Part shown: positions 46,470 to 58,567 of the stretch, piece after piece
Layout: every line of letters starts with the position of its first letter
Numbering within the stretch: position 1 is the stretch's first letter
Assembly: GCA_033439265.1 (NCBI GenBank)
Contig: JAVTVX010000004.1
Location: 14,211,701-14,275,700 of the forward strand
DNA length: 64,000 nt
Reading direction: 5' to 3'
Source of the DNA: Dillenia suffruticosa
Lineage: Eukaryota > Streptophyta > Magnoliopsida > Dilleniales > Dilleniaceae
Notes under the pieces: generated by a model
Seen by the model: only the letters and a program-made list of their open reading frames with translations
Databases searched by the model: none
What the model was told of the DNA's origin: nothing
Made by a program: the position numbers and the translations under genes

Positions 46470-48422
46470 ATGGTAAGTTTATTCATATTCTTAATTAGGT
46501 ATATGATGAATATGCAATTTACATTTTTTTGTTTAAATTGTAATATGGTTGACAGTTTCGACGTGGCGGCCATAGACGCAATTCGGATGGAAATTCACGC
46601 TCTTCACCATCGCAGTCCGCTTCGGCAGCTTCGCAATCGCATTCCCTTGCCGGCAACGTACCTTCGCCTCCCCCTTCTATTGCAGGCCCTTCACACTCTC
46701 AACACATCGCTAGCAATGTACCTTCAGCAGTCCCTTCGGTGGAACAGTTGCATGCCGATAGAGAAGACAATCGAGAGATAATAGCCCCATATGGAGATTC
46801 GTAAGTACTAAATTTTAAATTTTTAGATGTATTATTTTTTTTATTTATGAAATAATTTCTTCTTTTAACTATCATATTTATTTAACATTGTTTGTTTGAA
46901 ACTTTACGATAGATTTACAAATTCTGTACATGTTATTCACGAGCTGAATAGAATTGTGAATAATCATTGGGGAGGGGCTTCGATGTCTTACACAAGCACT
47001 CCGGATGAAACAAAAGAACTATGGTGGAACGAGTTTAAGGTAACTTATCCCAATCAGTTTATATATGAAATGAAGTTAATAGCTTTATAAGTTATTGCTT
47101 GCTTTCCATTGCAGCGAGTATTCACTTGGGACGAGACTGAAGAATTGGAAGTAAGAAGGATTTGGAAGAAAAAATGTGGCGATCACATTCGACACGTTTT
47201 AAATCATGCAAAGAGACATGCAAAAAAGCCCAACTGCATCACCGAGCAAAATTGGGGCAGGATTCTTAATTTTTGGGAATCGGAGGAGAGTCAACGAAGG
47301 AGTGAGCAAAATAAAAAAAATCGATCTTATAATTCAGGGGAATCGTCTGCGACGTATGCGGGAGGCTCGATCACTATCGGTGAACATAGAAATAGATTGG
47401 TAATTTTATACAAATATTAATTTTTTTTATCTACTTTAAAGTATATCATTAATTGTAATAGTGTATTTTTATTTTAGGCAAAGGAAATAGGGACCGAGCC
47501 TTCATTCATAGATACTTTCACGCGCACATTTCAGAAAAAAGACAAGACTTGGAGCGGGGAGAGAGCTAGAGCAATTAAGGTTTGTAATTTCAATTTTATC
47601 AATTACTTTATCTACATTTTCAATGTTAATATGAATATTTTATGTTGAGCATATCATAACGATGTATGAAGATGATTTCTTTATGTTAGTCTCTCCCAAG
47701 TTTATTTTTATTGTTGACTTGATTCTTTGATTTCTAATGAATTACTTGCTACAGATTCTCTTTTACTTTTTTTTCCTCAAATTTCAACTTATTTAATGTT
47801 AATATGAATGTTCATAATTTAGATCCTATATGGTGTCATGATTTATGTTACAAAATTATTTATTTTCCTTCATTATGTGTTTGAATTATAATGTTATTAT
47901 AATTTTATTTTAATTGTTGTCATGACAATGTAGGAGAAATATGACGAGCTAGCATGTAGAAATTCGAGTGCTAGTGATGATGCTGGCGGATCTGAGCCAT
48001 CTGTTGATAACATGAATACATGGCTTGAGGTGACTGGTGGACGAAAAGGGAGTAGAGTAGTTGGGCTAGGTTCTTTGAGCAGAACATACAAAAACGCCGG
48101 TTTATCTGCTTCCACACCACCAGCAGTTAGAGCACAAATAAATCAATTGAATGAAGAGGTGAGCCAATTGAAGAACTTGCTACTGAAAAGAGATCAGGCA
48201 TTCAGTGAACTTCAAGCAAAGCACACGCAAGAATTGCACGAGGTCCGCACGCAACAAATGTTAATCATGCAGCATCTTCAGTTATTCTCCGCTCCAAATC
48301 AGATTCCCCCTTTTATTTCTCCTCCTGATAATGCTTGCGATGGTGATGAGGGTGTTGGTGATGAGGGTGATGATTTTTTTGATGATGATGATGATGATGG
48401 TGATGGTGGAGGTCATACTTGA
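46470..48422 (+). CDS. Ptta/En-Spm (TNPA-like) transposon protein, intact, six exons
   Basis: Exons are 46470-46472 (only the ATG), 46556-46800, 46913-47039, 47115-47399, 47478-47579 and 47934-48422. All introns are GT-AG, and they join into 416 codons with no stop. The N-terminus is a Ser/Pro/His-rich low-complexity stretch. The centre matches the Ptta/En-Spm plant transposase family: IIAPYGDS..., WWNEFK, W..ILNFWESEESQRRSEQNKKNR, and GGSIT. A predicted coiled-coil segment follows (INQLNEEVSQLKNLLLKRDQAFSE...), then an acidic Asp-rich tail. In En/Spm the corresponding second protein binds the subterminal motifs. The first gene's stop lies 264 bases upstream. A donor-like GTAAAT just after that stop and an acceptor TTGTATAG at about 46402 suggest that both proteins may come from one alternatively spliced transcript. 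Confidence 0.9.
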
Positions 48423-48689
48423 GATTGTGAACTGTTATGTTACTGTTATATTGATTTTTTTTTTTTTTTATGCTTGAACATAGATATTCCGACAACTTAT
48501 TTAGTTTTGATGTTGCTTTTTGGTTAGATATTATAAATATGATTACTTGTTACATGTTTAATTTTTTGATCTTATTGAATAGGTAGTTATAATTATGAGT
48601 ATAGATTGTTTAAATTTTATATTAAAAATGATTTGGATGATAATATTGTTGATAAGGTTGGGTGAGCACGTAAATTTTGTCCAAATATT

Positions 48690-49520
48690 ATAATAGAATT
48701 TATATTCGTTGTAAAACATATAATATTCGTGACAAATTTAGCAACAAATATTGTTTCGTCGCAAAAATATGGGGCGAAAAAAGATTCGTCGCAATTTTGC
48801 AACAAAATAGTATTCGTCGCAAATTTTGCGACGAAAATAGTATTCGTCCGAAAATTTACGACGAAATAATCTTCGTCGCTAAATTTTGCTACGAATTTTG
48901 CAACGAATAATTATTCGTCGCAAAGTTTGCAATAAAATTTTTTGTTGGAAATTTGCGACGAAATATCTGTTCGTCGCTAATTTTACGACGAAAAAGTTTT
49001 CGTCGCAAAATTAGCGACGAATTTTTTTTCGTCGCAAAATTATCGACGAATATTTTTTTCGTCGCAAAATTAGCGACGAATATTTTTTTCGTCGCAAAAT
49101 TTGCGACGAATATTTTTTTCGTCGCAAATTTAACGACAAAGGCATTTTTCGTCGCAAAGTTTTGCGACGAAAATCTTTTCGTCGCAAAGTTTTGCGACGA
49201 AAATCTTTTCGTCGCAAATTTTGCGACGAAAAAGTTTTCGTCGCAAAATTAGCGACGGAAAAAATATTTGTCGCTAATTTTGCGACGAAAACGTTTTCGT
49301 CGCAAATGTCGTTGCAAATTTGCGACAAATTTTCGAACATATAAATATTTGTTGCAAATTTTTGCGACGAATAATTAATTTTTCGTCCCAAATTTTTGCG
49401 ACAACTTATTAGCGACGAAAAAATATTTGTTGCAAAATTCGTCGCAAATGTGTTTTCCGACGAATTTTTCTTCCAATTTCGTCCCAAATTTTGTTGCAAA
49501 ATTTGTCTTTTTTTGTAGTG
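48690..49520. repeat. Right subterminal palindromes of E4
   Basis: More than 25 TTCGTCGCAAA(A)TT(A/T)GCGACGAA-type units lie in 800 bases up to the terminal TTTTTTTGTAGTG. They are almost purely of the GCGACGAA form, unlike the internal arrays. Confidence 0.9.
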
Positions 49521-50470
49521 ACCATTTTCTGTCGGTGGTAAATCATCTTCGCTTTCTCCTCACCACAAGCACCCCCTTTGATGGAGGAAAGTTCCTTAAT
49601 TTCTACAACCATTTATGGAATTATTACTATTTTTCGATAGTCATACATGATTAGGGTTTAGTGTAGGGAAAAATTATGGCAAAATTAAGACAAATTTAGA
49701 CTAAAATTAGGTTATTTAAAGGTTAAATTAGGGACTGTTCATATTAACATGATATAATTAGGTTAAAATTAGGATGAAATTAGTACAAAATTAGGTTACT
49801 TTAATCTTAGATTAAGTTTATTAGGATAAAATTAGCAGTTAGGGCTTTGGGTGGGTAAAATTAGGGTTTTGGGTTTGAGAGTTTAGTATTTAGAGTTTAA
49901 GATTTATAATTACTTTTATTAATGAAAGTAAATATTTATGTAATACATATAGAAGATAAGTATTAACAATTATTGCTAATAAATTATATAAATATAAAAT
50001 AATAACATAAGTAAATCCCATATAATATATATGAATGCATATATGTATATGTGTTTTATATGTATTATCTTTTGTTAATAATAGTTTTATTAACAAATTC
50101 TACTCTTTTTTTTATTTCATGCACATAATTATTAACAATATAAAAAATAAATAGTAGCAATTATTGTCAATAAATTATATAAATATGCAATAATAGCATA
50201 AGTAAATCTCATATATATTTTCATTATTTATTTATATATAATGTAAATATGCTATATATGTATTATTTTTAGTTAATAATTGTTTTATAACATATACTAA
50301 TTTTTATATGTAATGCATATAAATTATTATCAATTATTAACAATATTTAAAGGTAATATATATAGAAGATAAATATTAACAATTATTGTTAGTAAATTAT
50401 ATAAATAAGCAATAATAACAAAAGTTAAAGATTAAATGTGATTTATTATAGCCTTATACAAATCCTTACC
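49521..50470. repeat. Repeat H, copy 1, right part
   Basis: Continues 36812-37485 after E4. It matches 56444-57092: GGTAAATCATCTTC, then many 'AAAATTAGG' words, then TAAATATTAACAATTATTG. The part beyond about 50300 extends past the other copy, which is cut at 57092 by the copia LTR. Confidence 0.75.
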
Positions 50471-51581
50471 CTATTTCTATGTTAAAAATTCAATGGCATC
50501 CTCTTGGTTCAACTCTAAGAATCATATGAATGAGTTCATAATTGGCTTCTGAGTTTTTCTTTGATTTGTTGTTTTTGATTCATGAAAAGGAAATACAAAA
50601 AAGGAAAGTATTATATGATAAGAGGCATAAGATAGTTTAATACTTTTTATCTGTATATATGCTATATATGCTAATATATGTATGTATGTATAATTTGTTT
50701 ACTCTAAATGCTTCATATGTATATTAGTTAAATGCTCTCTTTACACGTTTGCTTATGTTAAATTAACACATGTTATAAAAATTCAATTCTTGTGGTAGAA
50801 ATATGTCTCAAGAAAGAGAAAAATTTAAGGGAATCAAAATTAGAAAATCATCCGATAAAGTATCTCTTACACATATTGATGAGTGCCAATCAGAGAAAGA
50901 ACGTCTACAATGCAAGACACTACCTTGGTATTTATCAAAACTAAGTATTAATTATCAATATATTAAATTTGGTCATTTATAACTTATGAATTTCAAAGTA
51001 TTTGAGAAAAGAGAGAGCACCACTTTCTTGCTCACACATAAGATTTTTAACGAATAGTTGTATTCTTCAATGCTGAGGTATAGTCGAGTTGTATATACTA
51101 GTCAGTTTTTGTTATTATAATAATAGTTTATTAATAACAAGAAAGCATGGATGGACGTCATTTCTTGCCTCTTTTCTTGCTCACACAGCAAACCAGTCAT
51201 AATAATAACAACAATAGTGTTTTCTGATTTCATTGTTAGGAAGTCTTGATGGATTCGTACCTTGCTGTATGCTTGTCGGATATGAGCATGCAAACAGAGC
51301 TCAACAGCATAAAATTGCAAGTAAAAGGCAAGCAAATAATTCACTCTACATGATTGTGTAGGAAGAAAAATGGTCGCAAGATTCGAGGGAATATGGCTAT
51401 GGGAGGTGTATGGACTATGAGGTTTATAATGGTGCGCAGGGAATAAAGGGCAAGCAGTACGAGTAAGTGATTGGATGGTAAAGCTAATGGGTGGGCCCAA
51501 TAAAAGCCTTCCATATCTAAAAAGCATTTTAGAAATGATTTTTGATTTTTCATTTTATATTGTCAGCAGAGGCATAAGATT
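50471..51581. other. AT-rich, no gene seen
   Basis: Contains only short frames. 'CACCACTTTCTTGCTCACACA' and 'CTCTTTTCTTGCTCACACAG' are similar words about 160 bases apart. Nothing else recognised. Confidence 0.4.
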
Positions 51582-54330
51582 CATTACAAAAAAAATACAA
51601 TTTTAACGACGGATTTAAAAACAAAAATTTTTAAAAAATTCGTCACTAATTACGCATCACAAAAATTTAACGACGAAAGCTAAAAATTTGTCGCTAAAAT
51701 AGCAACAGATTTAGCAACAAAAAATTTTTCGTCGCTTAGCGACGGATTTGAAATTTTCGTCACTAAATTTATAATTTATATTTTATTTAATTATTATATT
51801 AATATTATATTATATTTAATTATATATTTATTTAGCAACGAATTGAAATCCGTCGCTAACCCGTCACCCACTCACGCACCCCAGACATGCTGGTCCCCAC
51901 TCACGCGCCCCATTGCTCTAGCCCATGCACCCAGACGCTATGCACGCGCGCACAGCCTGCTCGCCCACCCGAGTCCACGCCCCTGACCTTGCGAAAAATT
52001 CCTCAAAATTGCCTCCGTTTGCTTTCCCAGCAAATTGAACCTGCTCATAGGTAAAATAGTTAGAAGACATAACCACCATACCAATGTTTGTTTATTATAA
52101 AATAATAAAATAATATAAATGATATTTATTATAAAATAATAAAATGTTAGTTTAAAAAAATAATACAAATAAAATATAACATATTAATTAAAAAATAATA
52201 AGTTTTTATCAAATAATAAAATGCTAACTTAAAATAAAAGAATAAATGAATTAAAAAATAAAGTAATATTATTCTTTAAAAAGATTAAAAAGATAAAATA
52301 TAACATATTAATTAAAAATAATAAATATGATAATTTTTTGTAAAACAATAAAATAATAAATGAACAAAAAATATATTAATTTTACTCCTAAAAATAAATA
52401 AAATGCTATTTTAAAATATTTTTTTTAATTTATTATCTTATTCTCATATTTTATTAATAATCATAAAATAATAAAAAATGATAATATTTGTTATAAAATA
52501 TTAAAAGATTAAAATAAAAAAGATATAAAATACTAATTAACAAAAAAATTTAACTTAACGACGAATTTCAGAATTCGTCACTAAGTTTAGTGACGAATTT
52601 CCTAATCCGTAGCTAAGTTTAGCGACGGATTTTGGAATTCATCGCTAAACTTAGCCATGAATTTCCAATTCGTCATTAAATAATAAAATATTAAAAAAAT
52701 TAAATAATATTATTTTTCAAAAAATAAAAATATAGAATAATAAAATAAAATATGAATTTAAAATATTATAAAATAATAAATTTGATTGGTTAATATAAAT
52801 TAATAAAATAAAAAAAGATATAAAATAATATTTAAAAAAAATTAACTTAGCGACGAATTTCACAATCCGTTGCTAAGTTTAGCGATGGATTTCAGAATTT
52901 GTCATTAAAATTAGCGATTGATTTCCAATACATCGCTAAATTCATCGCTAAAAAATAAAATATTTAAAAAGTAAATAATATGATTTTTTTAATAAAAATA
53001 TAAAATAAAATATGAATTTGAAATATTATAAAATAAAATATGAATTTGAAATATTATAAAATAATAAATATGATTAGTAAATATAAATTAATAAAATAAA
53101 AAAGATATAAACTGTTAATTAAAAAAAAATCAACTTAGCGTTGAATTTTCGAATCTATCGCTAAATTCGTTTTTAAATAATAAAATATTTTAAAAATAAA
53201 AAATATTAGTTTTTAAAAAAGAAAAAGAAAATACTAATTTAAAATATTATAAAATAATAAAATACTAATTTATATTTTATTTTCTTATATTTTATTATTC
53301 TTTTTACTTTTTATTTTATTTTTTTGAAACTATAGAATAATCTATAGATGGCTAACCGCCTATCGGTAGTCATTCGTCTCACTGCCATCGTTATCCAAAA
53401 ACTACTGTTTGATTTACTTGCCAAACATGATAGATCGTCGAATGTGAATGTATGATCTATTATGTTCTTTGCTAATGACAATAACGAATGAAAATTAATA
53501 GCTGAACTTTAAAAATCGGTTAAACTTATATGAGAGACGCAAATGGATATAGAAGACAAAAAACAAAAATGGAGAACTCGATAGTCACGACAAATTTAGT
53601 TATTTATTGGTTGAATTATTTATAATTGAAAATTGTCAAATTGGTGAGAATCGTAATATTCATTATGCATTTAATTCGATTTTATTATTTATAATATCTA
53701 AAAAAAAAGATACGGTTAAAAATATTTCCTAATAGAGTATACAAGAAATTTTACTTCGAAATTAGCCATGATTTTGAAATACCGGTAATAAATTAGCGAC
53801 GAATTTAGTTACGAATATTTTTTGTAGCTAATTAGTAATGAATTTCGCCACGAGTATTTTTTTGTGACTAATTAGTAGCGAATTTAGTCATGAATTTTCG
53901 AGTTTGTTGCTAAATTTTGTGACAAATAGTTTTTTCGTATCTAATTAGCGACGAATTTAATGACGAAAAATTTTTGTAACTAATTTGTGACGAAATTTGC
54001 AATAAAATGTTTTCGTCGCTAAATTTAGCGACGGATAACAATATCCATGGCAAAATTTAGCCACAAAATCTCTATTCGTTGCTAATTAGTGACGAATTTT
54101 ACAACAAAAAATTTTTCATCACCAATTAATGATAAATTTAGTCACAAAAATTTTTTGTGGCTAATTAGTGACGAATTTAGCCACAAATAATGTATCTGTT
54201 ACTCATTTAGCCACAAATATATTTTCATCACTGAATTTATTGCAAAATAGCGACGAAAAAATGTCGCTAAATCCATGACAAAATAACGACGAATTTTTTC
54301 CATCGTTAAAACTGTTTTTTTTTTGCGGTG
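51582..54330 (-). mobile_element. 2.7-kb non-autonomous CACTA element (E5)
   Basis: The left end is CATTACAAAAAAAATAC and the right end is TTTTTTTTTTGCGGTG. Both are one- or two-base variants of CACTACAAAAAAAA in inverted orientation, with ATT duplicated on both sides (51579-51581 and 54331-54333). AACGACGGA/TTCGTCGC motifs fill both subterminal zones. The right 1 kb is the reverse complement of the left end of E3, including the segment around 53340-53780 (29330-29760 in E3). The interior is AT-rich with a tRNA-like/GC-rich module and no genes. Confidence 0.88.
51855..52083 (-). other. tRNA-like segment D with GC-rich block in E5
   Basis: On the minus strand TGGTATGGTGG (complement of 52073-52083) is the A-box candidate and GGTTCAATTTG (complement of 52031-52041) the B-box candidate, 42 bases apart. 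AACGGAGGCAATTTTGAGG follows, then a GC-rich block (51855-51975). The bridge GGAGGCAA is shared with segment C in E2. Confidence 0.5.
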
Positions 54331-54640
54331 ATTTCTCATTCATTATAAAAGTATTTAATTTAAATTTTAACAATTATTCTTAAGTTGATCCTATTATCAT
54401 AGCCATACGAAAGTGTTGAATTGATTTCCAGAATTTCAAAAAGCTTAAAACTATTTTTATAACTGATTTTTTTTTAAAAAAAAAAAAAATTGAGACATGG
54501 CACTAAATTATTAACTTTTCTATGTGAGACACAAATGCAGGAAAATTCACTAAAATGTGCAAGGAAAGAGAGACCCCTCATTATTTCCACTAATACATGC
54601 ACTTTTTTTTCTTTGGATTTAAGTCCATTGACACAATATT
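54331..54640. other. AT-rich, no gene seen
   Basis: Short stretch between E5 and repeat H with T- and A-runs (54460-54490). Confidence 0.45.
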
Positions 54641-55869
54641 AGTGAGGAAAAATAAAAATGTAAACATTACGAAAAAGTGTACTTTTCCCAATAAACTTTT
54701 CTTGACATTTTGTCTTTGTATCGTCAATAATTTTCTGTCCCCGATATTTCATTGACAAAACAGTGGCAAAACCATTAAATTGCTATGCTTGGAGATAGAA
54801 GCATCGGGAAAAGTCTTTGGCCACAAATTTGGATGGTGACGGAAAATTTTGATGACATTTCGGCACTGATGGTCAATAAGACCTTTAAATTGTTCCAACG
54901 TTTACCAATAAATGTCGATAAAATCTTGTACTTTACTGACATTTTGTTAAATGTCATGACATAGTAGAAAGATAGACAGATGGCTTTTAGAGAGAGGGGG
55001 CATAGAATAGAGAGAGGAATATGCTGACGTTTGACTTAAAAACATAGGCAAATGTAGTATTTTCCTAACATTTTCATAAGAAATGTTGGGATAAAGTTAT
55101 AGAACCCCACTCTTCTTCTCTATTCTCTTATCTCTTTTCTCTCTCCTGCTTTCTAATGCTACCACTGCCGTTACATCTCAAACGCCATTCTCGCCACTAT
55201 TGCTACTTTGCCATTGATGAAAGGTGGTGGACGTTGCTCTCTACCAGAGGTTGCAATCTTTCCCCACCTTTTGCTTCATTGTTGCTTCTATTTTCATTCC
55301 TCCTGGTCATCGCTGACCACAAGTAAATTTCACTCTTTTGCCTGAATTTGATTATGATTATATTGTTATTTGTGTTGAGTAAAGTTATTTTGATGCAAAA
55401 ATATGATTAGAGCAAAATTATGATAAATTTAAGATGAAATTACGACAAAATTAGGATCAAAATTGGTTAAATTAAGGATAATTTAGGACAAAATAAATTC
55501 ATATTATGCTAAAATTAGGCAAAATGTGGGTTCATTAGGGTAATGGTAATTTATATTATGGTAAGATTAGGGCATAGAAAGTGTAAAATTAATTTACATT
55601 AGGATAAAGTTATGGTACAATTAGGGGGAAAAATTATATTAAAGTAAAATTTTGACAACATTAGGGTACAATTAGAAAGAAATTAATTTATTATAAAATA
55701 ATATTTGGCGAAATTTAACATATTAGTAGGGAAATTTAATTTATTTTAGAGTAAATTAATCAATAATTAATTCCTTTATACTACGATAACATCATGGTAA
55801 GTTTAAGGTTCAATTAGGGCACAAGTAGAGCAAAAATAATTTATGTTAGGCAAAATTAGTGAACACTTA
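54641..55869. repeat. Repeat H, copy 2
   Basis: Diverged copy of the same order of parts as the other H copies. It has GTCAATAATTTTCTGTCCCCGATATTTC-like text and AAATGTCG motifs, a CT-rich leader-like stretch (55110-55200), then 'AAAATTAGG' words. No transposase seen. Confidence 0.55.
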
Positions 55870-57092
55870 AGATAAAATTATTTTATAGATATTTCTCATT
55901 CGTATATATTTAGCATGCATATGATTATTTGCTTATGGGGAATTAGTGGTAATTATGCTATTTGTTGCAAATATTTTTTCACGTTTTTGATAATATAATG
56001 TCAGTGTTGATAATGTTTCTAGCAAAATGATGTCGTGAATAATATTTGTTTATACTAATCCTACAAAAAATAAAGTTTTTCCTAACATTTCATATTTCAT
56101 CGTCAATATTTTTCTTTTCCCAATGTTTATTGTCAAAAATGTCAAAAATGTCAAAAAAGTTAATTTTTTCAGCATTTAATAGAAGAAAATATTGGACAAA
56201 GTAACTACCGTTAAAATTTAGTCTAGAAGGAACCTTTCGTGATGTTTAAATCAAATGTCGATGAAACATAAAATGGATATGCCAATATTTTTACTTAAAA
56301 ACATCAGCATATTCCCAATGTTTTCCTCTGCCAATTTCTCCATTTATTATCATCACTAAATGTGATGATCCTTGGCCAACCAAAAATTGCGGTTATACCC
56401 CGCCATTGAAGGAAGCTATCGGGAGGTATGTTTTGGTGTGAATACCATTTTCTGCTGAAGGTAAATCATCTTCTCTCTCTTCTCATTGGGATGAATCTAA
56501 TCCTCATTGAATTTAATTTTTCATTAAAGGGGACTGGTACATGTTTTGAAATACTCCCTATGAATACTCTATAAGCATGGAAAGTTCCTAGCAAGCCCCC
56601 TTCTATCGGGGGTAAGTTCCTCCAATTTCTAAAACTGTTGATAGACTTGTTACTTGGATACCTGAGCATGATTACAATTTAGGGTAGGGAAAGATTAAGG
56701 CAAAATTAGACTGAAATTAGGATAATTTAAGTTTAAATTAGGGACCACTCATATCAGTATAATATAATTAGGTTAAAATTAAGATCAAATTAGAGCAAAT
56801 TAAGATAAAATTAAGACAAAATTAGGATAAAATTAGGTGTTAGGGTTTAAGATTTATCCTAAAATTTGGGTTTAACGTTTAGGATTTAGGAGTATAGTGT
56901 TTAAAGTTTAGGGATCGGGGTTTGTTTATTTTTATTAATAAAAGTAAATACTTATGTAATACATATAAAAGATAAATATTAACAATTATTGTTAATAAAT
57001 TATATTAATAAGCAATAATAATGTAAGTTAATCCCACATATACTTTTATAAATAATATATACACTATATATGTATTATCTTTAATTAATAAT
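55870..57092. repeat. Repeat H, copy 3, with the empty insertion site
   Basis: Matches 36812-37485 plus 49521 onward. AATACCATTTTCTG at 56441-56454 corresponds to the joined flanks of E4. It is cut at 57092 by the 3' LTR end of a copia element. Confidence 0.75.
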
Positions 57093-57665
57093 TGATATTC
57101 AACTAGAGCTGGGTGAATAGTTGAATATCGATCTTTTATGATTTTTGAAATTTAAACTTGTAACAGAAAGAAATGAAAAATAAAAAACAGAGAACACCAA
57201 GACTTTTTATAGTGGTTCCATCAAAACTCGGTGTATGTCCACTCCCAAGCTCCCCCTAGATTTTTCACTAAAACTTTAAGAATACAAACTTGATTGTAAT
57301 TTCAAGTTCAACCTTTACAGTGTTTCTAACCAATACTTCATTTCAATCATTTATAGATTGAATTTTCACTCTTAAGACCAAAAGTAGTAATTCATACTTT
57401 TTGATCTTTTGATACTTATTCGAACTGAAAAATGAATGTCAGGAGTAAAGACTTTCTATCCTCAAATGTGACATTTTGTGAACTAGTTTTCGAAATTTTG
57501 AGACAGATAAAAGAATTTAAGAACACAGGTAAATACAACTGAGTGTAAGTGAGGATTTTTTAGAACATTCAATCAAGTATTTAATTCGTCTCTCTTCTTC
57601 TTTGCTTCAACTCTCTAATATTTATTGATGTATTGAAGAGATCTGTTGGAGGTTGTTGGGTGTTG
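57093..57665 (-). mobile_element. 3' end of the copia LTR region
   Basis: About 570 bases match 61638-62210, the end of the solo LTR. Shared features include TTCAACTAGAG...GGGTGAATAGTTGAATAT, the words TTTTTATAGT(G/A)GTTCCA and GACTCCCCC(T/C). The LTR end reads ...ATATCA followed by ATTAT on the minus strand. Confidence 0.65.
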
Positions 57666-58567
57666 TAAACATGGAGGAGGCATTGATTGCACTTTTCTCA
57701 CTCAGTTCAATCAGAGTGTCCTTATCCAATTCCACTTGATTTCTAGACAAGATTTCAAAAACCACACTTGCATATGGAAGCATTGAGCTTTCGGACATAT
57801 GTGTAGCTATCATGAAATAAGAGACTTGAAATGTAATCCTATTTTCTTCCCACTCATTATGCAAGCCATCAACAAAAAATGTTCTCTAAAGATAGTTGTA
57901 TAGTTTCCACCTTTAGGTCTCAACATATGTGCTACAATTAAGTGTAGAATTCATTCATGAAATCCAAATTCAGTGGCATTGGTGTTCACACAACGGTCAA
58001 TGTATCATCATGAAATATAGTTCTAGCATTCTTCAAGTAACTAGATTTCATATAAGGCTCATATTTGTCATACGAGATCCAATTCATACCATTCTCCCTA
58101 CAGATAGTCATAGGTGTAACTTCAATCATCTTTCCATTAACAAATGTCTTAAACGCACAAGATACAGAATGATCGTCTAACAAAATCCGTGTCTCATTTT
58201 CAATTACATCAAACATAACCTCAATATTGTTATAGAATTGTTTTACAGCCTTTTCATGAATGAACTTGTTAGGCATCATGAGCCAATTAGGGCATACATC
58301 ATTTAGATGTTCTTCATATACGAAATTTGCCCTCTTCAAGAATACACAATTGACCAATCTTCCATGATTAACCCTTCTCAATATTGTCATATAGTCCACT
58401 TTGCTCGATTGAATGAAATTCATGGGTATTGAATTGCAGAGTTGGTTGCGGAGGAAGAGTGGGGGTTTCACGGCTTTTGTAGACGAGGGTTTTGAAAACG
58501 ATCCTTTGGCTGTGGGTTTTGAGATTTGTTTGGAAGAATCTAATGATTTCTTGATAGGTAATTTCAT
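57622..58567 (-). pseudogene. Extra ORF of the copia element, plant-transposon-protein domain
   Basis: Two open segments, 58567-57986 (193 codons) and 57864-57622, belong to one broken gene. The first carries NKFIHEKAVKQFYNNIEV...FVNGKMIEVTP and the second SMLPYASVVFEIL. Both are typical of the 'putative plant transposon protein' domain found in retroelement accessory ORFs. The N-terminus is basic and Ser/Pro-rich. A stop at 57986 and a frame change separate the parts. The function of this protein family is unknown. It has a leader-like upstream stretch (GAAACCCTAATCTCTC on the minus strand). Confidence 0.65.

Larger units (their letters stand above)
37486..49520 (+). mobile_element. Complete 12-kb CACTA (En/Spm-type) element, apparently coding-competent (E4)
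   Basis: Both ends are CACTACAAAAAAA in inverted orientation, flanked by perfect ACC duplications (37483-37485 and 49521-49523). The length is 12,035 bp. A related copy of the host repeat has the empty site at 56444-56446. In order it holds a left subterminal motif zone, three arrays of 30-bp hairpins, a CT microsatellite and a GC-rich promoter-like zone. A TNP2-like transposase gene and a Ptta/En-Spm gene follow, both open through all exons, then a right subterminal zone. This is the organisation of autonomous En/Spm elements, though longer. Confidence 0.95.

Noticed and set aside
49640-49900. Telomere-like text (AATTAGGGTTT, TTAGGGCTTTGGG)
   Set aside because: Irregular AAAATTAGG words, not (TTTAGGG)n. 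The same text recurs in the dispersed repeat H at 56690-56900.
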